Source: Blautia sp. OF03-15BH
GTDB taxonomy: Bacteria; Bacillota; Clostridia; Lachnospirales; Lachnospiraceae
DNA length: 35,217 nucleotides
Reading direction: 5' to 3'
Assembly (NCBI RefSeq): GCF_003463065.1
Contig: NZ_QSCM01000026.1
Coordinates: 1-35,217, forward strand
Below the pieces are notes generated by a model. That model was not told where the DNA came from, did no database searches, and was given only the letters and a program-made list of their open reading frames with translations. Made by a program: the position numbers and the translations under genes. Numbering within the stretch: position 1 is the stretch's first letter; every line of letters begins with the position of its first letter. Of the stretch, positions 30,442-35,217 are shown in pieces.

Positions 30442-31845
30442 ATGAGCACAATGGAAAACGAAAACACAGAGGAAAAAGAGCAGGACATCGTCAATCAGGG
30501 CGTCCACAACTACAGCGCCGCCGAGACCTACTGCCGTCCCGCAGAGCCCATTCTTCAGGAGAAGCTGGAATGGTTCCAGGACCAGAAGCTGGCTCTCATG
30601 ATGCACTGGGGCCTTTACTGCGAGCTTGGCATGGTGGCTTCCTGGGCACTGAGTGACAAGGACGCCGAATGGTCCCGCCACCAGGTCAACTGGACGGAGG
30701 ACAAAGAAACCTTCAAGAAACAGTATTTCGGTCTGAACAAGTCCTTCAACCCCGTACGGTTCCAGCCGGAAGAGTGGGCACAGATGGCAGAGGACTGCGG
30801 TTTCCGTTATCTTCTGCTGACTACCAAGCACCACGACGGCTTCTGTCTGTGGGATACCGCCTACACCGATTACAAAGTTACCGCCGAGGACTGCCCGTTC
30901 CACGAAAATGAACATGCAGACATCGTAAAATCCATGTTTGATGCTTTCCGCGAAAAGGGCATCGGTATCGGTGCGTATTTTTCCAAGGCAGACTGGCACT
31001 GTCCGGATTACTGGAATCCGGAGCTTCGTAAGGACGGTCTGACCTCCCGCGGTCCTTCTTATGATCCGAAGGAATATCCTGAAATCTGGAGCCGTTTCCA
31101 GGAATTCACCAAAAACCAGGTTCTGGAGCTCTGCCGGAATTACGGAAAACTGGATATCCTCTGGTTTGATGCCGGCTGGGTATGCAAAGCCAACGGGCAG
31201 GACATCGATCTGGGCGGCATTGTGGATGAAGCCAGAAAGATCCAGCCCTGGGTCCTCTCCGCAGACCGTACCATCGGTGGTCCCTATGAGAATTACGTGA
31301 CACCGGAGCTTTGTATTCCGGAGGAGCCTCTTTTTGTTCCCTGGGAGAGCTGTCTGACCCTGGGCGCCGACTTCACCTATGAGTACGGCGACCATTATAA
31401 AACGCCCCGCGAACTGGTCAACCTGCTCGTGAACATTGTGGCAAAAGGAGGAAACATGGCCCTGAACGTCAGCCCGCAGCCGGACGGCCGGATCCCCGTA
31501 GATGCACGGGAAAGCCTCTATGGTTTCGGTCAGTGGATGAAGACCTACGGCGAAGCCATCTACGGAACCAGAGTCTGCGCTCCCTACCAGAGCGGCAATC
31601 TCTCCTTTACCCAGAAGGGCGGGAAGGTCTATGCCATTCGTCTCTACCCGGTAGCCCAGGAATCCGTGGAATCCAAAATTTTCGTTCCATACACCGGAAA
31701 AATTTCCAGAATCTGTATGCTGGACAGCAAAACAGAAGTTTCCTTCACCGAGACCAAAGGCGGCTTGACTTTGACGGTTCCCGCCGGATACCGTCAGGGA
31801 ACTGCTCCCATCGCCCTCGTTTTTGAGATGACCAAGGCCGAATAA
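30442..31845 (+). CDS. GH29 alpha-L-fucosidase (cytoplasmic)
   Basis: A 467-residue family 29 glycoside hydrolase that releases alpha-L-fucose with retention. Family motifs are FQDQKLALMMHWGLY, YLLLTTKHHDGFCLWDT, and the nucleophile Asp243 in LDILWFDAGWV. The acid/base residue, which varies in this family, cannot be assigned by eye. A short C-terminal beta domain starts after about residue 370. No signal peptide: the N-terminus is a charged stretch. The start ATG 30442 follows AAAGGAGG by 8 nt. It is monocistronic with its own promoter and leader and a strong terminator at 31924-31973. In this window it would remove the fucose found on blood-group and other host glycans, complementing the GH110/GH109-like/GH2 set. 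Confidence 0.92.
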   Translation: MSTMENENTEEKEQDIVNQGVHNYSAAETYCRPAEPILQEKLEWFQDQKLALMMHWGLYCELGMVASWALSDKDAEWSRHQVNWTEDKETFKKQYFGLNKSFNPVRFQPEEWAQMAEDCGFRYLLLTTKHHDGFCLWDTAYTDYKVTAEDCPFHENEHADIVKSMFDAFREKGIGIGAYFSKADWHCPDYWNPELRKDGLTSRGPSYDPKEYPEIWSRFQEFTKNQVLELCRNYGKLDILWFDAGWVCKANGQDIDLGGIVDEARKIQPWVLSADRTIGGPYENYVTPELCIPEEPLFVPWESCLTLGADFTYEYGDHYKTPRELVNLLVNIVAKGGNMALNVSPQPDGRIPVDARESLYGFGQWMKTYGEAIYGTRVCAPYQSGNLSFTQKGGKVYAIRLYPVAQESVESKIFVPYTGKISRICMLDSKTEVSFTETKGGLTLTVPAGYRQGTAPIALVFEMTKAE

Positions 31846-31923
31846 CTTTCCCATCAAGAATGTTCGTTCATACAAGCATGACTCACATTCTCGCCAAAAA
31901 TCTGTCTGGCTCTGTACAATTAC

Positions 31924-31973
31924 AAAAATCCCGCTCTCTTCCATGGTACCTGAAAAGAAGAGGCGGGATTTTT
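31924..31973. terminator. Strong bidirectional terminator between fucosidase and mannosidase
   Basis: AAAAATCCCGC (31924-31934) pairs with GCGGGATTTTT (31963-31973), and CTCTTC/GAAGAG extends the stem. A and T runs on the flanks suit both convergent genes. Confidence 0.85.
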
Positions 31974-32050
31974 ATTTTGGAATGGGCAAAGCGGCACTGC
32001 ATCCTGACAGGATCGTTTTGCACCGAACGAAGCGCAGCGCAGACCCAGGA

Positions 32051-34786
32051 TTATCTGCACCGAAGACCAAGAGTCAGGATCTCATGGGGACGAAGGTTTC
32101 GTTCGTAAGTTCCTGATGCGGTTTCCGTCAATGGTTCCAGTTCTTCCTCGATGACATTGCTAAGGAACGCAGCCGAAGCCCAGAAAGGTTTCTTAAGAAC
32201 CAACTGCTGTGGCTCTTCGCTCTGGTTGACGAACCGGAGCATCAGATCTTTTTCTCCTTCCGGTGTCTTTTCGCTTTCCCTGATCTTGAGGGCGGTAAGC
32301 TCCAGCGCCTCTCCCGAAAACTCCAGCGCACAGCCCGTTTCCGGCAGCCTTCCGTCATGCCTTTTGGTGGGAACCAAAAGAAGCTCTGACTGAAACTGGA
32401 CGCCTTCTTTCAATGCCCGGAAACGCTCTCCTTTTCCAAAGGGATAAATGGCATAGCAGGCGGTATGAATGCCCGGAAGCTGGGCTTTCGGCGTCGGAAA
32501 AACGCCCCAGTCTCCCATCTCTCCCACAGCCCGAAGAAGGGTAAGGGCAATGGCATTGTCTTTTTCCGGAAGGATTTCATATTCATAAAGACCAATATTT
32601 GCGGCAAGGAGCCCTCCGTCTTCTCCCTCCATGGTCACAAAACGCTGCTGATGTTCGCAGCCGCTGGGATTTTTCCAGGCCAGGCTGTGACGATTGTTTC
32701 GCTTCGCCTGCTCAAAGGGACAGTCGGCAAAATGCTGCCTGGCCGAGAGACCGGTGGAAAAAATCACCCGTACCCGATGATCCTTTGCCAGATTTTTAAA
32801 GGTCGTCTCGGCCTTTACCCCTCTTGCGTTCTTTTCCAGAGACAGTCTGGTCACCAGAGAAAGGGATACCATATCTTTGCTCCGGCCTGCCTTTCTCCCA
32901 TAAAAATCCGCACACCGCTTCCGTTCCTCCTCCAGAAGTTCATCGGCACTTTCCGGAATTTCCATCGTCGTCTCAATGCGGTAGACAGCTCGGTAGGGCG
33001 CATCCTCTTCCAGCGTGATTCTGGCCGGTATTCCACAGCTTAAGATGGCTTCGGTATTTTGGGGCTGTACATAGAGGTATTCGTTTCCGATATCTCCGGT
33101 ATCTTCAAAATATCCCAGAGGGCCAAAGGTTCTGCCGGAAGCCTTTTCGGTCAAACGATAGGTTCCGTCTTCCAGGATCTCTACACGGAGAAATGCGTTT
33201 TCCATGGTGTTGGGGGCAGTGACAAGGGAGGGTTCCTTCGTATCCGTGCTGCCTTTTTCCAGCGTATAGAAACGATACCCCAGAGCCGGTATCGCTTCCG
33301 CCTCAAAGGTAAGACGCACCTGCCGCGCCATATAGGGCTGACGGAAACGGTCATCCGGAAGATCATAGCCGAAATGAACTCCCAGATCTTCGATTTTTGC
33401 CGAAATCTCTTTTCCACCGGCATCCTTTACCACCAGTTCCGGCAGCGGCAGAGCCTTCATCCGGTCATAGCCTTCCGTAAGAAAACGCTGGTAATCCCTC
33501 TCATAATCCACCACGGCTTCGACAAGCCCTGTCCGCTCCCAGCCCGTGGTATTAAAGACCACAAAAGGAATACCAGTACAGGCTTCCGTACGGATCTCTT
33601 CTGCCAGATATCTGGCGCTTTCTTCTGTTATCGTCTCTGCCACCTGGAGACTCTTGGCGAAACGGGTTTTCATTTCTTCATTTACCGCATCCACACTGCA
33701 GCCGCAGATGCTGTCGTGGGGATGATTCTGCATCAGCTTTTTCCAGCTGTAGTGAAGAAGATCTTCCGGATATTCCTTTCCCAGAAGAGCTGCCAGAGAA
33801 GCCAGAGGCTCCGCTTCTTTTTCAAGGGCTGTCTCTCCCCGGCGGTTTTCTTTTTTCAGCTCCACATGGGCGGAACAGGTATTTACCAGTGTCCACAAGC
33901 CATCCGTCTCCTGACTGGTGAGTTCTCCGCAGACCGTCGAAAGCCCGGCGTTTCCTGCCTTTTCTTTTTTCTCCAGTTCTTTTTTCACTGCATCGACATA
34001 GGTTTCAAAATCCGAATGGATAAATTCGATATCCGGATATAATCTTCTGGCAGTCTCAATGGCAGCTCCCAGATCCTTCTGTACCGGCTGATGGTCGCAG
34101 CCATTTAAAAAGAGCAGCTGGCTGGTTCCCGCAAAGCGCCGGGCTGCTTTCAGGCGCTCCTCCCAGTATGCCTTTGCCGCTTCCTCCTCCACCGGAATCT
34201 CTGCCCCGTTGTTATACCAGTTGGCAAAAAGAATCCCCAGAAGACTGCTGCCATCCATGGATTCCCAGTTCATCTCCGAATAGGTGGATTCATAGGCGCC
34301 GCCCTCTTTTGTTTCGTTATTAAAACCTACCGGCTTTACCCCTCTTCCAAAAACCACCGCTTTCATACCGGCCTGTTTCAGAAGCTGGGGCATCTGACCG
34401 GCATTTCCGAAGGCATCCGGAAAATATCCCACCGGGCAGACGGCGCCATATTCCTTTGCCTCTTTCATACCCGTAAGAAGATTCCGTACGGCTGCCTCTC
34501 CGCTGGTCAGAAATTCATCCTGCAAAATATACCAGGGACCCGCATGAAAACGGCCTTCTTTCACATACTTTTCTATTTTTTCCCGATTCTGGGGGCGAAT
34601 CTCAAGATAATCATCCAAAACGATGGTCTGTCCGTCCAGATGAAAGCTTCGGTAATTTTCGTCGGTTTCAAAAAGCTCCATAGCCGTGTCCAGAAGCTCG
34701 ATCAGCTTTGTCCTGTGCTTTTCAAAGGGCAGATACCATTCTCTGTCCCAATGCGAATGTGATACGATGTGTACGGTTATTTTCAT
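32051..34786 (-). CDS. GH38 alpha-mannosidase (cytoplasmic)
   Basis: A 911-residue family 38 enzyme that trims alpha-mannose, for example from N-glycans. The N-terminal zinc motif HSHWDREW has His12 and Asp14 as expected metal ligands. The nucleophile is Asp124 in GYFPDAFGNAGQMP, and NHPHDSICGCSVDAV supplies the other His ligand. The usual three-helix middle domain and C-terminal beta-sandwich fill the rest, and the length is normal. The start at 34784-34786 has GGAGGG 4 nt upstream; an ATG four codons earlier has no site. No signal peptide. It runs convergent to the fucosidase. The preceding minus-strand unit ends in a terminator at 34836-34874, so GH38 probably has its own promoter in the short gap, perhaps using TATGAT near 34820. 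Confidence 0.93.
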   Translation of the reverse strand: MKITVHIVSHSHWDREWYLPFEKHRTKLIELLDTAMELFETDENYRSFHLDGQTIVLDDYLEIRPQNREKIEKYVKEGRFHAGPWYILQDEFLTSGEAAVRNLLTGMKEAKEYGAVCPVGYFPDAFGNAGQMPQLLKQAGMKAVVFGRGVKPVGFNNETKEGGAYESTYSEMNWESMDGSSLLGILFANWYNNGAEIPVEEEAAKAYWEERLKAARRFAGTSQLLFLNGCDHQPVQKDLGAAIETARRLYPDIEFIHSDFETYVDAVKKELEKKEKAGNAGLSTVCGELTSQETDGLWTLVNTCSAHVELKKENRRGETALEKEAEPLASLAALLGKEYPEDLLHYSWKKLMQNHPHDSICGCSVDAVNEEMKTRFAKSLQVAETITEESARYLAEEIRTEACTGIPFVVFNTTGWERTGLVEAVVDYERDYQRFLTEGYDRMKALPLPELVVKDAGGKEISAKIEDLGVHFGYDLPDDRFRQPYMARQVRLTFEAEAIPALGYRFYTLEKGSTDTKEPSLVTAPNTMENAFLRVEILEDGTYRLTEKASGRTFGPLGYFEDTGDIGNEYLYVQPQNTEAILSCGIPARITLEEDAPYRAVYRIETTMEIPESADELLEEERKRCADFYGRKAGRSKDMVSLSLVTRLSLEKNARGVKAETTFKNLAKDHRVRVIFSTGLSARQHFADCPFEQAKRNNRHSLAWKNPSGCEHQQRFVTMEGEDGGLLAANIGLYEYEILPEKDNAIALTLLRAVGEMGDWGVFPTPKAQLPGIHTACYAIYPFGKGERFRALKEGVQFQSELLLVPTKRHDGRLPETGCALEFSGEALELTALKIRESEKTPEGEKDLMLRFVNQSEEPQQLVLKKPFWASAAFLSNVIEEELEPLTETASGTYERNLRPHEILTLGLRCR

Positions 34787-34835
34787 AAAACCCTCCATTT
34801 AAAACTTTTCCTGCATCATATCATAACTTTCGGCA

Positions 34836-34874
34836 TAAAAAAACCCCGAAACCACTTTCTTTGTGATTTCGGGG
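34836..34874 (-). terminator. Terminator after the TIM-barrel fragment
   Basis: On the minus strand CCCCGAAATCAC (34863-34874) pairs with GTGGTTTCGGGG (34844-34855) with one mismatch, followed by a run of seven T. Confidence 0.8.
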
Positions 34875-34946
34875 ACGCTTTTTATCAGCCAATCTCCTTT
34901 TTTATTGTGCTGCTGATTTCACAAAACCTGATTTTTATAACTTTTC

Positions 34947-35162
34947 TTACCACCCCATGATTTTCAGATATTCCCTCGACATCCGAGCACATTCCATAGA
35001 AGGAATATCATGGTGTTCATCCTGTTCTACAACGACCCACTGTGCTCCTGCCTCCAGAGATGCATCCAGTATCGGTTTCCAAATCTGCTGACCAAATCCA
35101 ACTGCACGGAATTGGAAAAATCCAGTTTCATCTTCCGCTTCTTCTGTTTCGATTCCAATTAA
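34947..35162 (-). pseudogene. C-terminal fragment of a sugar isomerase/epimerase-like TIM-barrel protein
   Basis: On the minus strand a frame open from 35162 to the TAA at 34947-34949 encodes about 71 residues: LIGIETEEAEDETG, FQFRAVGFGQ, AGAQWVVVEQDEHHDIPS and ending SREYLKIMGW. This matches the C-terminal end of sugar phosphate isomerase/epimerase proteins, including the WVVVEQD strand. Immediately upstream is an in-frame TAA (35163-35165), and a perfect hairpin lies at 35180-35207. The gene is therefore broken here, by a stop mutation or an insertion/deletion, unless the remaining part lies in another frame beyond the window. Not the same gene as 5533-6372. It is too short to be functional alone. 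Confidence 0.65.
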
Positions 35163-35179
35163 TTAAAACATTCCCAACA

Positions 35180-35207
35180 TTTCGGACTATAGCAAGATAG
35201 TCCGAAA
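35180..35207. repeat. Perfect 11-bp stem hairpin next to the broken gene
   Basis: TTTCGGACTAT (35180-35190) and ATAGTCCGAAA (35197-35207) pair perfectly around AGCAAG. It lies 15 bp beyond the in-frame stop of the TIM-barrel fragment and may be the end of a repeat or insertion element that continues outside the window. Confidence 0.45.
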
Positions 35208-35217
35208 ATACAGTTTC

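Noticed and set aside
30382..31944. A 520-codon open frame antisense to the fucosidase
   Set aside because: The GH29 frame has all family motifs, a promoter and an SD; the antisense frame has none of these.
1..35217. CRISPR array, tRNA genes, phage or transposase genes
   Set aside because: No regularly spaced direct repeats, tRNA-like cloverleafs or recognisable recombinase proteins were seen on reading both strands.

Overview
The window looks like a chromosomal segment from a spore-forming, gut-type Clostridium relative, most likely family Lachnospiraceae (Blautia-like; inferred from gene types and style, not proven). The signs are a YyaC-type sporulation protein, a DUF5711/LysM/CvpA housekeeping cluster, LplB/LplC-type transporters, extracellular binding proteins without a lipobox, and strong GGAGG ribosome binding sites. 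No phage, CRISPR or tRNA was seen.

Layout. Positions 1-300 hold three tandem consensus promoters that fire leftward into an rRNA operon lying outside the window. A palindromic repeat and a strong terminator follow. 568-4199 (minus) is a cell-envelope cluster: LysM membrane protein, DUF5711 protein, CvpA-like protein. A yyaC-like gene (plus) converges on an argH relic that has lost its 5' end and about 300 internal codons.

5533-13660 is a sugar locus built around a ROK repressor. Leftward it has an oxidoreductase (Gfo/Idh/MocA family), a sugar binding protein, two ABC permeases and a TIM-barrel isomerase/epimerase-like enzyme. Rightward it has the ROK gene and a second oxidoreductase. Two oxidoreductases plus an AP-endonuclease-fold TIM barrel next to an importer, with no classical glycosidase, suggest oxidative (3-keto) sugar or glycoside processing; this is inference.

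14103-26116 (all minus) is a host-glycan-like locus: membrane-bound AraC regulator, binding protein, LplB and LplC permeases, a GH110-like alpha-1,3-galactosidase, a GH109-like NAD-dependent glycosidase/oxidoreductase and a GH2 beta-galactosidase. The enzymes have no signal peptides, so intact oligosaccharides would be imported and cut inside the cell. A GH29 alpha-L-fucosidase (plus) and a GH38 alpha-mannosidase (minus) lie nearby. Together these fit dismantling of blood-group A/B/H-type or other host glycans. Neither importer has its own ATPase gene.

26288-30042 is an orphan signalling pair: a 1135-residue REC / degenerate GGDEF / EAL / pseudo-receiver / PAS protein overlapping an HPt protein. 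The right edge holds the C-terminal fragment of a second TIM-barrel sugar isomerase next to a small perfect hairpin.

Several intergenic regions carry long palindromic, MITE-like elements (298-442, 11192-11351, 13693-13895, and two smaller ones with related TAACTGTTCAG-like ends), one of them in the ROK leader.
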